Positions 34,867 through 45,134 of a stretch of DNA of 64,000 bases are shown here, one piece after another. Source of the DNA: an uncultured Pirellula sp. (lineage in GTDB: Bacteria > Planctomycetota > Planctomycetia > Pirellulales > Pirellulaceae); the NCBI GenBank assembly GCA_903892355.1, contig CAITIE010000106.1, positions 23,001-87,000 of the forward strand, in the 5' to 3' direction. The position numbers were made by a program, and so were the translations under genes. The stretch's first letter is position 1. Each line of letters opens with the position of its first letter. Under the pieces are notes generated by a model. That model was not told where the DNA came from and did not search any database. It saw nothing but the letters and a program-made list of their open reading frames with translations.

Positions 34867-36177
34867 TTAATCCTTCAGAGGTGAGAGGGTGAATCGTACT
34901 TTGGTCGCACGATCGTCTGATACCGATAATACTTTGGCAGTGACTCCTGGCAACTCGATCACGTCCCCCGCGACCAGAAGCCGTTCGGCTTGATGGACGA
35001 GGAGCCCCGCGACCGTGTCGACGTCAGCCTCTTCGAATTGGATCCCGAGGCGATTTTCCAAGGAATCTACGGCGGTGGATCCAAGAACCACCCAGGAATC
35101 GGGTCCGTCGGGCACAATTTCTGGCTCTTCGACATCGAACTCGTCGGCGACGTCGCCGATGATTTCTTCCATCACGTTTTCGAGAGTTACGATCCCGATG
35201 ATCATGCCATATTCATCCACCACAAATGCCATATGTTGGTGGGTGCCTTGGAAGTGCCGCAGCAATTTGCTGATCGGCATGTTCTCGGGGACCTTTTTCG
35301 GAGGTCGCATCAACGAGGTCCAGTCGAATCCTTTTTGGATATTGGCACCGGTGATGTCTTTAACGTGCAATACACCAAGAACCGTGTCGAGCGAGCCGTC
35401 GCAAACCGGATAGCGAGTGTGTTTGGTCCGGCGAATCATCGCCAAAATCGAATCGCTATCTTCATTCATGTCGATGAAGTCGATATCGTTCCTGGGGACC
35501 ATGATCCGACGGCAAACCATGTCGTCGAATTCGAAAACAGCGTTGATCAGGCTATGTTCGCTGCGAGTTAGGTTCCCGTGCACGTGAGCTTCGCGCAGGA
35601 GCGCCCGGATTTCCTCTTCGGTGTACGGGATCGCGCTCTTCGATTTTTCCGTCGCGCCCAGCAGCTTCAGGAGCCAATCGGTCGATGCGCTGAGGACGAC
35701 CATCAAGGGATAGGAGAGGATGTAAAAAATCTGAAGCGGCAGCGCGCACAGCAACAGCAAACCTTCCGGTTTACGGATCGCGAAAACCTTGGGCGCTTGT
35801 TCGCCGATCACCAAGTGCAATGCAGTCACCACGGTGAAGGAGATGGCAAATGCCACTGCATGCACTACGGATTCGGATTCCACGCCGATGGCGCGGAGGA
35901 CAGGCTCGACGAAATGGGCGAAGGCGGGTTCTCCGATCGCACCGAGGGCCAAACTAGCCATGGTGATGCCGAGCTGGCAAGCGGATAGGGAACGCTCGAG
36001 GCGCTGAGCTAACCAGCGAGCCGTCCTTGCGAAAAGACGACGCTCCGCCACCATGTGCTCAATGCGGCTAAGCCGAATCTTGACCAGAGCAAACTCGGCA
36101 GCTACGAAAAATCCATTGACGACGACCAAAACCAGGGCCGTAAGGATCTTTGCCAGATCCGGAAACCATTCAGGCAT
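34867..36177 (-). CDS. CNNM/CorC-family transporter (DUF21, CBS pair, CorC/HlyC domain)
   Basis: This 436-residue inner-membrane protein has an N-terminal DUF21 domain with about four helices (ALVLVVVNGFFVAAEFALVKI, CQLGITMASLALGAIGEPAF, AVAFAISFTVVTALHLVIGEQAP, PLQIFYILSYPLMVVLSAST). Two CBS motifs follow (MVPRNDIDFIDMNEDSD, then MPISKLLRHFQGTHQHMAFV with the VDEYGMIIGIVTLENVMEEI core). A C-terminal CorC_HlyC domain closes it (VDTVAGLLVHQAERLLVAGD). The family exports Mg2+/Na+ or contributes to divalent metal resistance; the HlyC/haemolysin label is historical. It is the first gene of a two-gene transcript with the DUF1080 protein. Confidence 0.95.
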   Translation of the reverse strand: MPEWFPDLAKILTALVLVVVNGFFVAAEFALVKIRLSRIEHMVAERRLFARTARWLAQRLERSLSACQLGITMASLALGAIGEPAFAHFVEPVLRAIGVESESVVHAVAFAISFTVVTALHLVIGEQAPKVFAIRKPEGLLLLCALPLQIFYILSYPLMVVLSASTDWLLKLLGATEKSKSAIPYTEEEIRALLREAHVHGNLTRSEHSLINAVFEFDDMVCRRIMVPRNDIDFIDMNEDSDSILAMIRRTKHTRYPVCDGSLDTVLGVLHVKDITGANIQKGFDWTSLMRPPKKVPENMPISKLLRHFQGTHQHMAFVVDEYGMIIGIVTLENVMEEIIGDVADEFDVEEPEIVPDGPDSWVVLGSTAVDSLENRLGIQFEEADVDTVAGLLVHQAERLLVAGDVIELPGVTAKVLSVSDDRATKVRFTLSPLKD

Positions 36178-36595
36178 CGTTAGTAGGACTAATCCTCCGA
36201 GGCGGTAACAACAAGAGCAACGAAAAAGCTCGATTTGCCACGGTCAGTGTATCTCAAAGGGTATCTCCCGTGTTGTACTCCAGCCGAAAATCCACCCAAC
36301 AAGAGCTCTTTTCCGCTAAACGGTAGATTCGACGCAATCCCCCCAGCTTGACCGATCGATTCCCGGGGATCAATTCGCCCACCTATTTCATCGTTTCGCT
36401 CAATTTCAACTCGGGGAAATCCGAAGCAAGTTGCAAACTTGGATGGCGTCTGTATTCCTTGTGCTCGCGGGTTAGCGATGTGTTTTGCGGAAATCTATCC
36501 TGCGGAACTAAATGCTTGTGCCGCGTCCACTTTCGCTCGGGATTGCCGACACCCGCTGTTTGCGATTGTCTTTCCCCATCCTTCCTTCCTGGGTA
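36178..36595. other. intergenic region, nothing recognised
   Basis: This 418-bp gap lies between the divergent CorC-like and BON-domain genes. Open frames are present but none has family features, convincing composition or a ribosome-binding site. It presumably holds both promoters. Confidence 0.4.
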
Positions 36596-36823
36596 ATGCT
36601 TCCTATCGTGCAATCCGCTCCTTTGCTCCACCGACTCGATACCGCCCTTCGCAGCCATCCACACCTCAACCGACAAAACGTATTCCTCGAGAGCGACCCA
36701 ACGCACGTTGTTCTTCGAGGCACCGTCGATTCGTTCTTTCGTAAGCAAATGGTCCAAGAGGCCATCCGCAAGGTGGATGGGATCACCGACGTGAAGATCA
36801 GGAACTTGATCGAGGTTAAGTAA
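36596..36823 (+). CDS. small BON-domain protein
   Basis: From ATG 36596 the protein has 75 residues and is almost entirely one BON domain. An amphipathic helix (LLHRLDTALRSHPHL) is followed by NVFLESDPTHVVLRGTVDSF, a second helix (RKQMVQEAIRKV) and DGITDVKIRNLIEV. BON domains bind phospholipid or act as protein modules in envelope and stress proteins. No signal sequence is visible, so a cytoplasmic or peripheral role is likely. The frame extends upstream to 36512, but those residues are not BON-like. The ribosome-binding site is weak. Confidence 0.72.
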   Translation: MLPIVQSAPLLHRLDTALRSHPHLNRQNVFLESDPTHVVLRGTVDSFFRKQMVQEAIRKVDGITDVKIRNLIEVK

Positions 36824-36868
36824 CCTCGGGCTCACGTTTTTGAGAATCGAATCGGGGAACCATCGGGA

Positions 36869-38341
36869 TCACTTGGGCAGAGCTTCGGTCTGCGTCTGCT
36901 GCGACCTTGCATATTCAACCTCGCGTTTGGCAGCATCCGCTCCTAGCGGCGCGATTGATTTGGCTTCGACACCGAGCAGTTTCTGAATTGTCTTGATCAG
37001 TACTACTTCGCACTCGGGTGAAACGAGCGAGGACCTAGCCTCCATTTCATAGCCCCCTTGTTCGTAGGCGATCGCTGTTCCGATGTAGCACGGGGCATAA
37101 TCCCCGTACGCGGCCGTGGCCACAAATTCTCCTGGCAGCATTTCCGCTGCGGCCAATTGGTACTCGATAAAAAGTTCGCCCGGCAGATGGAGGATCCGTG
37201 CTGGTCCCAGCTTCAGACAACTCGCGACGATGGGGTCGCCCTCTGCGCAACGGGTTAACCAAACCCATTGGGTCGCAGCATATATCCTTTCTTTCGGTGT
37301 TTTATTAGGATCCGAGATTACGGCCATCAGAGGGTCGCGGTCCATCCTTTTGGTGGGTGGCAATCGTAACTCGCTCGTTGCCCAATGCAGATCCTGGCCG
37401 TTGATTGGGATCTTCTTTTCCTCATCCAAGGCTCGTTTCATGCCATCCGCCATCCGTTCCGCAAGAACGGGACGGTTCTCCGGTGATCCGTCATTGTATT
37501 TCCCGGCACCAACATTTCCTGCGGCTCCACAGAAATGAACATGCAGGGTGCCGGTTTCTTTTTGCCTGGCGTTGCGAGCCAATCCCGGGAAGTCGGGATT
37601 CACTTCCCCTTTTCCGTAAAAGCTTTGCGGGTGGGTGGCATAGTACGTCAGCACCGCAACCCGGTTGTCTCCATCGAAGAAGCTGATCGATCGAACCCAT
37701 GGATCGATCACTCCTTCGGGTGCGGCGCGCACCGCTGGATCTTTGGTCGCGGTCCATCGCACCGCAGCAACTTTACCATCGGCGCCTAATACGCGACGGT
37801 TGGAACCGACCCGCTCAACGGCCGCTTGTCCCAACCCGATTTCTGAAACCCGAATCGGTTTTTTGACCGCAGCATCGATTGCCTCCACCGCCCTCGCGAT
37901 GACTTGATTGGAGACGCTCGAATCAAAAATAATGCCGCTCGCACCATGCGATTTGGCAAGCGCATCGGCTGAAAAATCGCACCAGGGTGCGTCGTGTTGA
38001 TGCAAGGTGTGCACCGCGACACGCTCTGGGGTCGTTCCCGCAGCAATCGCAAGGCGTTCCCGGAAAACTCGGTTCCCCTCATTGCCGATCCCCAGCCAAT
38101 CGACCGCGCATAGCACCACAGGCTTCTCATCCGAGAGCAACACGATCCCGCGGCATCGGAGCGACTCGACGATGGCTGTGGTGGAACTGTACGGCAAGGC
38201 GCTTCCGATCGGAGGGGTTGCGTCCACATCGAACGGTGCTATCTGCAATGCCGTTGGAGGCTGCCCATGAACCATCGCCAAGGTGCATGCCAAAGTCATC
38301 AAGCAGGAACAGGATACGAACTGTGTGATGTTTCGAAGCAT
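36869..38341 (-). CDS. exported neutral/alkaline ceramidase-like protein
   Basis: The 490-residue protein has a signal peptide (FVSCSCLMTLACTLAMVHG). The mature part resembles the N-terminal domain of neutral ceramidases: QIAPFDVDATPPIG, the metal-site segment VAVHTLHQHDAPW, LTYYATHPQSFYG, and LHVHFCGAAGNVG. It lacks the long C-terminal domain of true ceramidases (which total about 650-750 residues), so hydrolysis of sphingolipids is not assured. Planctomycetes encode many such short paralogues of unknown substrate. The location is periplasmic or extracellular. It converges on the BON gene with a 45-bp gap. Confidence 0.83.
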   Translation of the reverse strand: MLRNITQFVSCSCLMTLACTLAMVHGQPPTALQIAPFDVDATPPIGSALPYSSTTAIVESLRCRGIVLLSDEKPVVLCAVDWLGIGNEGNRVFRERLAIAAGTTPERVAVHTLHQHDAPWCDFSADALAKSHGASGIIFDSSVSNQVIARAVEAIDAAVKKPIRVSEIGLGQAAVERVGSNRRVLGADGKVAAVRWTATKDPAVRAAPEGVIDPWVRSISFFDGDNRVAVLTYYATHPQSFYGKGEVNPDFPGLARNARQKETGTLHVHFCGAAGNVGAGKYNDGSPENRPVLAERMADGMKRALDEEKKIPINGQDLHWATSELRLPPTKRMDRDPLMAVISDPNKTPKERIYAATQWVWLTRCAEGDPIVASCLKLGPARILHLPGELFIEYQLAAAEMLPGEFVATAAYGDYAPCYIGTAIAYEQGGYEMEARSSLVSPECEVVLIKTIQKLLGVEAKSIAPLGADAAKREVEYARSQQTQTEALPK

Positions 38342-38532
38342 CGCTGATTTCCATAGAGGAAGAACCGAAGTACTTCACGCATTATACCAGCCGTGGCGGA
38401 GCCAGTCACAGTCGCCCCGCGTTTGAGTTCCTGGCATCGTTGCGGTACGTTATAAATTACCAAGAGAGTCTAGGTGCGATCCTGGAAATATAGCCTCAGC
38501 CATTGAATGGCCTTAAGCAGTTAGCCCACTGA
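38342..38532. other. intergenic region, nothing recognised
   Basis: This short divergent gap lies between the ceramidase-like and thioesterase genes. No repeat, hairpin or RNA was seen. Confidence 0.3.
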
Positions 38533-39018
38533 ATGTCTGCCATGATCGAAGTCTTCTACCATGAACTCATCGTCTCCCAGGAGGATATCGATAGCCTCGG
38601 CCACGTGAATAATGTGGTGTATATCCAATGGATGCAAGACGCCGCGCTCGCGCATTCGGCGGCGCTCGGGTGGCCTGCACGGCGCTACCATGAAATGCGC
38701 GCTGGCTGGGTCGCACGGCTTCATCAAATTGAATATCTCCAACCCGCACACGCAGGGGATTTGGTGCGAGTGAAAACCTGGGTCGCCGACATGAAAAAGG
38801 TTACCTCGCTTCGGAAGTATGAAATCATACGGGTCACGACAACCGGTTCGGAAAACAGTGAGTCGGGTACCAAAGAGGTGGTTCTCGCGGTCGCTCACAC
38901 CAATTGGGCCTTCATCGATTTTACGACCCGCACTCCCAAACGCATTCCACCGCAAATCGCGTCTGCGTACCAACCGGTGACGAACATTGTCCGTAACCGG
39001 TCTGAGGGCGAGAAATAG
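38533..39018 (+). CDS. acyl-CoA thioesterase, YbgC/4-hydroxybenzoyl-CoA thioesterase-like
   Basis: This 161-residue hot-dog-fold enzyme has the signature DIDSLGHVNNVVYIQWMQDA with the catalytic Asp and the HVNN-x2-Y pattern. AGWVARLHQIEYLQPAHAGD and VKTWVADMKKV follow, as in the family. It hydrolyses short- or medium-chain acyl-CoA thioesters in the cytoplasm; the precise substrate is not evident. ATG 38533 or 38542 could start translation. It ends 10 bp from the convergent pepF gene. Confidence 0.9.
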   Translation: MSAMIEVFYHELIVSQEDIDSLGHVNNVVYIQWMQDAALAHSAALGWPARRYHEMRAGWVARLHQIEYLQPAHAGDLVRVKTWVADMKKVTSLRKYEIIRVTTTGSENSESGTKEVVLAVAHTNWAFIDFTTRTPKRIPPQIASAYQPVTNIVRNRSEGEK

Positions 39019-39028
39019 CCAGCCATTT

Positions 39029-40831
39029 CTAAATCAGCCCATCGAGTTCATTAACAAGGGTTCCAAAACGCTTGAGTGCGGTTTGGACAGGTTCGGGACG
39101 GGTCATGTCGACCCCCGCGTCTCGCAACAAATCCAGCGGATCCTTCGAGCAGCCACCCTTCAGAAAACTCAGGTACTCCTCCAGCTCCTTCTTTCCGCCA
39201 TGCATCACGCGCTGCGAGAGCGCGATCGCCGCTGACAAACCGGTCGCGTACTTGTAAACATAAAAAGCCCGATAGAAGTGTGGGATCCGGAAACACTCCA
39301 GTTGCAGCTCTGGGTCGATCGCAAAGTTGGGGCCAAAGTAATCCTTGAGCAAGTCGCCATACACCCCTTTGAACGAAGCGACCGTCAACGGTTCGCCCGC
39401 CTCGGCCATCGCATGCGTCTTCTTTTCAAACTCAGCAAACATCGTTTGGCGAACGATCGTTGCTCGTATGCTATCGATCTCATGATTGATGATCGCCGCC
39501 CGCTCGGACTTGGACGTGGTATTTCGGATCAAGTATTCCGCGAGCAATTGCTCGTTGAATGTACTCGCTACTTCCGCGACGAAAATCGTGTAATTGTAGT
39601 ATTGGAACGGTTGGTTTCTCGCAGAGTAGTAACTGTGCATGGAGTGACCCGCTTCATGGGTCAACGTGAAGACATCGTTGAGGACATCCGGTTTGTAGTT
39701 CATCAAGATGTACGGGGCGCCATCGAACGTTCCGCAACTGAATGCACCGCTCTGCTTCCCTTGATTGGGATACCGATCGCTCCATCGGCCTCGCAATCCG
39801 TTCGCGAGTACGTTTCCATACTCCTCACCCAGAGGTGTCAGTGACTTGAGCACCAACTCGACCGCTTGGTCCCATGTGTGGTGGCTCGGCACATCATTCA
39901 AAATTGGGACGTAAGTATCGTAATGGTGGATATCGTCCAACCCCATTTTTCGGCGGCGCATGTCGAAGTAGGCGTGCACCGCGGGCAATTGCTCGCGCAC
40001 GGCTGCGATCAAATTATCGTAGACACTCACTGGGACATTGTCTGCGAACAACGACGACTCGAGCGCGCTCGGGTAGTTCCGGGCCTTGGCATAGTAAACA
40101 TCCGTATGAACGCTTCCAGCCAGTGTTGCGGTCAACGTATTCTCGTGACCTGCAAACTGCGCATAGTACTGGTGGAATGCTTGTCGTCGGACGTCGCGGT
40201 TGGGGGAGATGAGCAATCCGCTGAAGGTGGCGTTGGTCAACTCGATCTTCTGACCTTCGGCGACTTCGATCTCACCAAATTTCAAATCCGCATCATTGAG
40301 TTGTCGAAATGCCTTGCTCGCCGATTGGGCCATTTCCCCTTGCATGGCCAGCAGTCGTTCTTCCTTTTGTGACAACGTATGCGCTCGGTAGCGATCGATC
40401 CGTTCCAGCACCAATCGATAGGGGTTCAAAACGGGCGATGCCATCAACTCTCGGAGTCGCTCTTCGGGGATCGCCAGAATCTCGGGACGAATGAAGCTGG
40501 CGGCTTGAGAAGCTCGCGTCGCTAGATTCTGGTACTTGGCCGAAAAGGCTTGGTAGTGGCTATTCCCTTGGTCCTCGGTGGTCTTAAGGAACGCATAGGT
40601 TCCAATCCGTTCGGCCAATCGGTCGGTCCGAACATCGTGATCCAAACAAGCCACCAGCGTTTCTGCCGAATCGGCCAGCTTGCCTGCAAAGCTCGCAAAG
40701 CCTGCGATGCATGACTCCAATTCCGCTAGGGATGCGGTCCACGCTGCATCGTCAGGAAAAAGGGTGGATAGATCCCACGTATCACTGACGGCTACTTCGC
40801 TGCGTTTCGGGTTCTTCTGTACTGTCGCCAT
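39029..40831 (-). CDS. pepF: oligoendopeptidase F, peptidase family M3
   Basis: This is a 600-residue cytoplasmic zinc metallopeptidase. The N-terminal helical part (LSTLFPDDAAWTASLAELES) and the M3 catalytic segment FTLTHEAGHSMHSYYSAR (the HExxH-type HEAGH) match PepF, and the third ligand Glu lies in the following FVAEVASTFNEQLL. GAFSCGTFDGAPYILMNY is a further PepF hallmark. It degrades medium-length peptides of about 7-17 residues to smaller ones, complementing the peptide transporters in this window. It has no signal peptide, and its length is normal for the family. Confidence 0.97.
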   Translation of the reverse strand: MATVQKNPKRSEVAVSDTWDLSTLFPDDAAWTASLAELESCIAGFASFAGKLADSAETLVACLDHDVRTDRLAERIGTYAFLKTTEDQGNSHYQAFSAKYQNLATRASQAASFIRPEILAIPEERLRELMASPVLNPYRLVLERIDRYRAHTLSQKEERLLAMQGEMAQSASKAFRQLNDADLKFGEIEVAEGQKIELTNATFSGLLISPNRDVRRQAFHQYYAQFAGHENTLTATLAGSVHTDVYYAKARNYPSALESSLFADNVPVSVYDNLIAAVREQLPAVHAYFDMRRRKMGLDDIHHYDTYVPILNDVPSHHTWDQAVELVLKSLTPLGEEYGNVLANGLRGRWSDRYPNQGKQSGAFSCGTFDGAPYILMNYKPDVLNDVFTLTHEAGHSMHSYYSARNQPFQYYNYTIFVAEVASTFNEQLLAEYLIRNTTSKSERAAIINHEIDSIRATIVRQTMFAEFEKKTHAMAEAGEPLTVASFKGVYGDLLKDYFGPNFAIDPELQLECFRIPHFYRAFYVYKYATGLSAAIALSQRVMHGGKKELEEYLSFLKGGCSKDPLDLLRDAGVDMTRPEPVQTALKRFGTLVNELDGLI

Positions 40832-40979
40832 GATCGTTTAATCCGTTGATCCTAGGGAAATATCCATTGAGCCCGCATGGGAACAACAAGTTCACATGGG
40901 AGACGCTGAACCAGGTCGCACCGACATTCCATCGGCAACGCCGGTTATTCGGTAACCGCGAGTCTAATGAACTGCAAGG

Positions 40980-42656
40980 TTACTCATCGGTAACGCAACC
41001 TTCACTGGCACTCTTCACATTCTTGATGTATTTGAACAACGTTCCGCGGGTGGCTTTGAGAGCTGGTGCGACCCATTGGGCTCGGCGTTTTGCCATCACA
41101 TCATCACCCACGGCGACATCCAATCGATTCTTTTCAGCGTCGATCGTTACCAAGTCACCATCTTGCACCAACGCGAGCGGCCCACCCACTTGAGCTTCGG
41201 GGGTGATGTGACCCACGATGAAGCCGTGCGAGCCGCCAGAGAATCGGCCGTCGGTGAGGAGGGCTACGTCGGAACCAAGTCCGGCACCCATGATGGCGGA
41301 GGTCGGGGTCAACATCTCAGGCATCCCCGGTCCACCCTTGGGGCCTTCATAGCGAATGATGATGACATCCCCTTTTTGGATTTTCTTTTGCTCGAGGGCA
41401 TGCAGCATTTCTTCTTCGCTGTTGTAGCAGCGAGCGGGTCCGGAGAATACCAAGCCTTCTTTGCCAGTGATCTTGGCGACGGATCCTTCGGGAGAAAGAT
41501 TGCCGAACAAAATTTGAATGTGACCGGTCGGTTTGATCGGGTTAGAAACCGGTTGAACGATCTTTTGTCCTTCCTTGAGCCCTGGGAGCTTCTCCACGTT
41601 CTCTGCCAGGGTCTTGCCAGTGACGGTCATGCACTCGCCATGCAGGAAGCCTTCGGCGAGCAAGTACTTCATCACGGCGGGGGTGCCACCGATCGAGTGC
41701 AGGTCTTCTTGGACGAATTTACCGCTCGGTTTTAAGTCGGCCAAGTAAGGGACACGGTTGCTGACCGCTTGGAAGTCGCTCAGTTCGAGAGGCACATCGA
41801 CTGCGCGGGCCATTGCCAACAAATGGAGAACCGCATTGGTGCTGCCCCCGAGAGCGATCACGACCGTCATCGCATTTTCGAAGGCTTTGCGGGTCATGAT
41901 GTCCCGAGGTTTCAAGTCGATCTCGAGAAGGTGGAGCATGGCAGCGGCGGCGCGATCGCATTCCTCTTTCTTTGCAGGATCTTCTGCTGGGATCGAAGCT
42001 GAATACGGGAGCGACATCCCCAGGGCCTCAATAGCCGACGCCATGGTGTTGGCGGTGTACATGCCACCGCATGCACCCGCCCCTGGGCACGAGTTTCTCA
42101 CGATGTTCTCACGAGTCTCATCATCGATTTGCCCTGCGATGTATTGGCCATAGCACTGAAACGCAGAAACGATATCGAGCGAGTGTCCGTTCCATTTTCC
42201 AGCGCGGATGGTTCCGCCGTAGATCATCAATGACGGGCGGTTCAGTCGTCCCATTGCGATCAAACAGCCCGGCATGTTCTTGTCGCATCCAGGGATCGCA
42301 ATCAATCCGTCGTACCACTGGCCACCCATGATCGTCTCGATCGAATCGGCGATCAAATCGCGTGATTGAAGCGAGTACGACATGCCGTCGGTACCCATGC
42401 TGATCCCGTCGCTCACCCCGACGGTATTGAATCGCATCCCGACCAACCCTTGTGCGGTCACCGATTTTTTTGCCTCTCCCCCGAGGCTGAGCAAGTGCAT
42501 GTTGCAGGGGTTGCCTTCGAACCAAACGCTGCAAATGCCGACTTGGGCTTTGTTCATGTCCTCAGGTTTCAAGCCTGTGGCATAGAGCATTGCTTGCGAG
42601 GCACCTTGGCTCTTGGGTTGGGTGATGCGAGACGAATAACGATTGAGAGATGCCAT
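40980..42656 (-). CDS. ilvD: dihydroxy-acid dehydratase
   Basis: This 558-residue enzyme converts 2,3-dihydroxy-isovalerate and 2,3-dihydroxy-3-methylvalerate to the keto acids, the penultimate step of valine and isoleucine synthesis and a route to leucine and pantothenate. Iron-sulfur cysteines are visible in [24 protein letters not shown] and [31 protein letters not shown] and the C-terminal [20 protein letters not shown] are family hallmarks. It is not clustered with other ilv genes; upstream (42657 to 42852) lies the metG-end minisatellite. Confidence 0.98.
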   Translation of the reverse strand: MASLNRYSSRITQPKSQGASQAMLYATGLKPEDMNKAQVGICSVWFEGNPCNMHLLSLGGEAKKSVTAQGLVGMRFNTVGVSDGISMGTDGMSYSLQSRDLIADSIETIMGGQWYDGLIAIPGCDKNMPGCLIAMGRLNRPSLMIYGGTIRAGKWNGHSLDIVSAFQCYGQYIAGQIDDETRENIVRNSCPGAGACGGMYTANTMASAIEALGMSLPYSASIPAEDPAKKEECDRAAAAMLHLLEIDLKPRDIMTRKAFENAMTVVIALGGSTNAVLHLLAMARAVDVPLELSDFQAVSNRVPYLADLKPSGKFVQEDLHSIGGTPAVMKYLLAEGFLHGECMTVTGKTLAENVEKLPGLKEGQKIVQPVSNPIKPTGHIQILFGNLSPEGSVAKITGKEGLVFSGPARCYNSEEEMLHALEQKKIQKGDVIIIRYEGPKGGPGMPEMLTPTSAIMGAGLGSDVALLTDGRFSGGSHGFIVGHITPEAQVGGPLALVQDGDLVTIDAEKNRLDVAVGDDVMAKRRAQWVAPALKATRGTLFKYIKNVKSASEGCVTDE

Positions 42657-42746
42657 GATCGTTGGTTGGGTTGCGTGCGCGTAAGGTTGTTATCGAGTTT
42701 AGGAATCAGATTGAAATTAGCCGGAGTGAGCCCGCACTCCATCCGG

Positions 42747-42869
42747 CACGGTGTCTATTAGTGAACACGGTGTCTATTAGTGAACACGGTGTCTATTAGT
42801 GAACACGGTGTCTATTAGTGAACACGGTGTCTATTAGTGAACACGGTGTCTATTAGTGAACACGGTGTC
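42747..42869. repeat. 19-bp minisatellite overlapping the metG stop codon
   Basis: CACGGTGTCTATTAGTGAA is repeated at 42747, 42766, 42785, 42804, 42823 and 42842, with a partial copy CACGGTGTC at 42861. The last copies cover the final codons and stop of metG (minus strand), so the array seems to have grown from the gene end. Copies are identical, suggesting recent expansion. Confidence 0.98.
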
Positions 42870-44916
42870 CGGGTTTTGCTCCCGAGTCGACTCCGAGGAG
42901 GAAGACTTCGGTGCCACCAGCACCAGCGGCGGTGACCATTCCTTCGCTGAGTCCGAACTTCATTTGCCTCGGTTGCAGGTTAGCCACGATGACCACCAAG
43001 CGGCCTTCGAGCTGTGCCGGGGTGTAGGCGGCTTTGATACCCGCGAAAACGGTTCGCGTTGTGTTGCCACCCAAGCTAACGGTCAGCTTGATCAACTTCT
43101 TGGCTTCAGGAACCTCTTCCGCCTTGATGACTCGAGCCACCCGAAGATCGACTTTGGCAAAGTCTTCGATGGTGCATGTGGGAGCCAGCGGTTCGGCTAG
43201 GAGAGCGTCTCCGGAGTCGGTCGCAGGAGCTGCGCTCGATGCGGGTGTCACGGCGGCATCGTTGGTGGACGGAGCTGGTGTTTCTTTGCTTTCTTCGATC
43301 ATTTGATTCACTTTCGCTAAATCGACACGTTGCATTAAATGTTCAAACTTGGACAGCTGGATTCCGCACAATGGTTTCTGACTATCATCCCAAGCCTTGA
43401 TGTCGACTTGGAACAATCGTCCGCATTGCTGGGCCAAACGAGGCAGTACAGGGGTTAGGTAGACGCATAGTTGTCGGAACAAGTTCAGGACAATGGTGCA
43501 TACTTCTTGCAGTCGCACCTGCTGATTGGGGTCTTTTTTCAGAGTCCACGGAGCTGTGTTGTCGACGAAGGCGTTGGCCGCGTCGGCCAATTCCATGATC
43601 AACCGCATTGCGCGTGAGTAATCGCATTGCTCGTACGCTTCTGCGATCTTTTCTCCGGCTGCGGCTGCAGCTGCAAACAGCCCTCCGTCATGCGGGTACT
43701 CGCTTGCCAGTCCGACTCCATCGACGAAGCGCGCGGTGCGACTGGCGAGGTTAACGACCTTACCGACCAAATCGGAATCGATTTTTTGTGCGAACTCAGT
43801 CAGGTTGAGGTCGATGTCGTCCAGACGCGGACCGAGTTTGCTGGCATAGTAGTATCGCAAGTAGGAAGGATCCAAATGCTCGAGGTACTTGCTCGCTCGT
43901 ACTTGCGTCCCTTTGCTCTTGGACATCTTCTCACGATCGACGGTGAGAAAGCCGTGGATGTGAACGAAGGTCGGGAGGGAGTAGCCAGCCGCTTTGAGGA
44001 CACCAGGCCAGAAGAGGGTGTGGAAGTAGGTGATATCCTTGCCGATGAAATGATGGATCTCGGTTTCGGAACTCTTCCACCAGTCTTCGAGTTGCTCGCC
44101 ATTGTGTTTGCACCATTGGTGGGTGGATGCGATGTAGCCTATCGGAGCATCGAACCAGACATACCAATAATTGCCTGGGCTGTCGGGAATCGGGAAACCA
44201 AAGTAAGGCTCAGGCCTCGATACGTCCCAGTCCCGAAGTGGCTTGCCCAAAAAGTGCCCCTTCAGATAGTTCGCAACTTCGGATTGCAAATGCTCGCCCG
44301 ATTGTGTCCATGCATCGAGGAACGCGTGCAGTTGTTCGAGTTGTACGAACAAGTGCTTGGCGGATCGTTTGACAGGGGTTGCACCGCTGAGGGTGCTGAC
44401 GGGATCGATCAAGTCGGTAGGCGCGTAGGTGGCGCCGCACTTGCTGCAGTTGTCTCCGTATTCCCCTACGGATTTGCAACTAGGGCAGGTTCCCTTGACG
44501 AATCGGTCGGCAAGGAAGGTGCCCGCCTCGGGGTCAAAGAGTTGTTCAACGTCATCTTCGCGGACCAGCCCTGCTTTGCTGAGAGAACCCCAGATCTGTT
44601 GGCACAGCTCATAGTTCTCCGGCGCGTTGGTGCTGCCATAATGATCAAAGGCGATATCGAAGCCTGCAAAATCCTTTTCGTGGGCGGCTTGCATGTCAGC
44701 GATCAGCTCGGTCTCCGGACGTCCTTCTTGACGGGCCCGGATCATGATCGCCGTACCATGGGTATCGTCGGCGCAGATAAATATGCATCTGCGGCCTCGT
44801 AGTTTTTGGAACCGTACCCAGATATCGGTTTGGATGTACTCGACCAAATGCCCCAAATGGATATGACCATTGGCATACGGCAAAGCCGCCGTGACCAGCA
44901 TTCGTTTCGAACTCAT
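42853..44916 (-). CDS. metG: methionyl-tRNA synthetase with C-terminal tRNA-binding domain
   Basis: This 687-residue enzyme charges tRNA-Met and is needed for initiation and elongation. The HIGH motif is NGHIHLGH (residues 17-24). A four-Cys zinc knuckle is [17 protein letters not shown] (about 146-162), the KMSKS motif is [12 protein letters not shown], and the anticodon-binding helical domain follows. The C-terminal 110 residues (from [19 protein letters not shown]) form an OB-fold EMAP II-like dimerisation/tRNA-binding domain. Between them is an Ala/Ser/Thr/Asp-rich linker of about 50 residues. The gene is bracketed by two minisatellites: a 16-bp array just upstream and a 19-bp array at its stop. 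Confidence 0.98.
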   Translation of the reverse strand: MSSKRMLVTAALPYANGHIHLGHLVEYIQTDIWVRFQKLRGRRCIFICADDTHGTAIMIRARQEGRPETELIADMQAAHEKDFAGFDIAFDHYGSTNAPENYELCQQIWGSLSKAGLVREDDVEQLFDPEAGTFLADRFVKGTCPSCKSVGEYGDNCSKCGATYAPTDLIDPVSTLSGATPVKRSAKHLFVQLEQLHAFLDAWTQSGEHLQSEVANYLKGHFLGKPLRDWDVSRPEPYFGFPIPDSPGNYWYVWFDAPIGYIASTHQWCKHNGEQLEDWWKSSETEIHHFIGKDITYFHTLFWPGVLKAAGYSLPTFVHIHGFLTVDREKMSKSKGTQVRASKYLEHLDPSYLRYYYASKLGPRLDDIDLNLTEFAQKIDSDLVGKVVNLASRTARFVDGVGLASEYPHDGGLFAAAAAAGEKIAEAYEQCDYSRAMRLIMELADAANAFVDNTAPWTLKKDPNQQVRLQEVCTIVLNLFRQLCVYLTPVLPRLAQQCGRLFQVDIKAWDDSQKPLCGIQLSKFEHLMQRVDLAKVNQMIEESKETPAPSTNDAAVTPASSAAPATDSGDALLAEPLAPTCTIEDFAKVDLRVARVIKAEEVPEAKKLIKLTVSLGGNTTRTVFAGIKAAYTPAQLEGRLVVIVANLQPRQMKFGLSEGMVTAAGAGGTEVFLLGVDSGAKPGHRVH

Positions 44917-44931
44917 TAAAGGTACCTAGAG

Positions 44932-44995
44932 TTGAGCAATCAGCGGGTTGAGCAATCAGCGGGTCGAGCAATCAGCTGGCTGAGCAATTAGTAGC
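44932..44995. repeat. 16-bp tandem repeat in the metG leader, four copies
   Basis: TTGAGCAATCAGCGGG occurs at 44932 and 44948, with diverged copies at 44964 and 44980. The array covers roughly -16 to -79 relative to the metG start and so may include its promoter or 5' leader. Confidence 0.92.
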
Positions 44996-45134
44996 AGTGA
45001 TAAAGCCTGTCCCGAAAACCAGTCTTGGAAGCCATCAAGTTTATGCCAAACCCGAAATTTCGGTAGTCCATTCCAGGCCCAGCTGAGGGGCCGTTGGCGG
45101 GAAAACCAAGGGAATTAGTAACACTGGAAGCGTT

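Noticed and set aside
36348..36596. 82-residue frame before the BON gene
   Set aside because: Cys-rich composition unlike its neighbours, no ribosome-binding site, no recognisable domain.
42747..42869. Possible CRISPR array
   Set aside because: The 19-bp units are directly adjacent with no spacers, and no cas genes are present.
43627..44802. 391-residue plus-strand frame within metG
   Set aside because: Fully antisense to a conserved gene; the translation shows no family features and reflects codon bias of the opposite strand.
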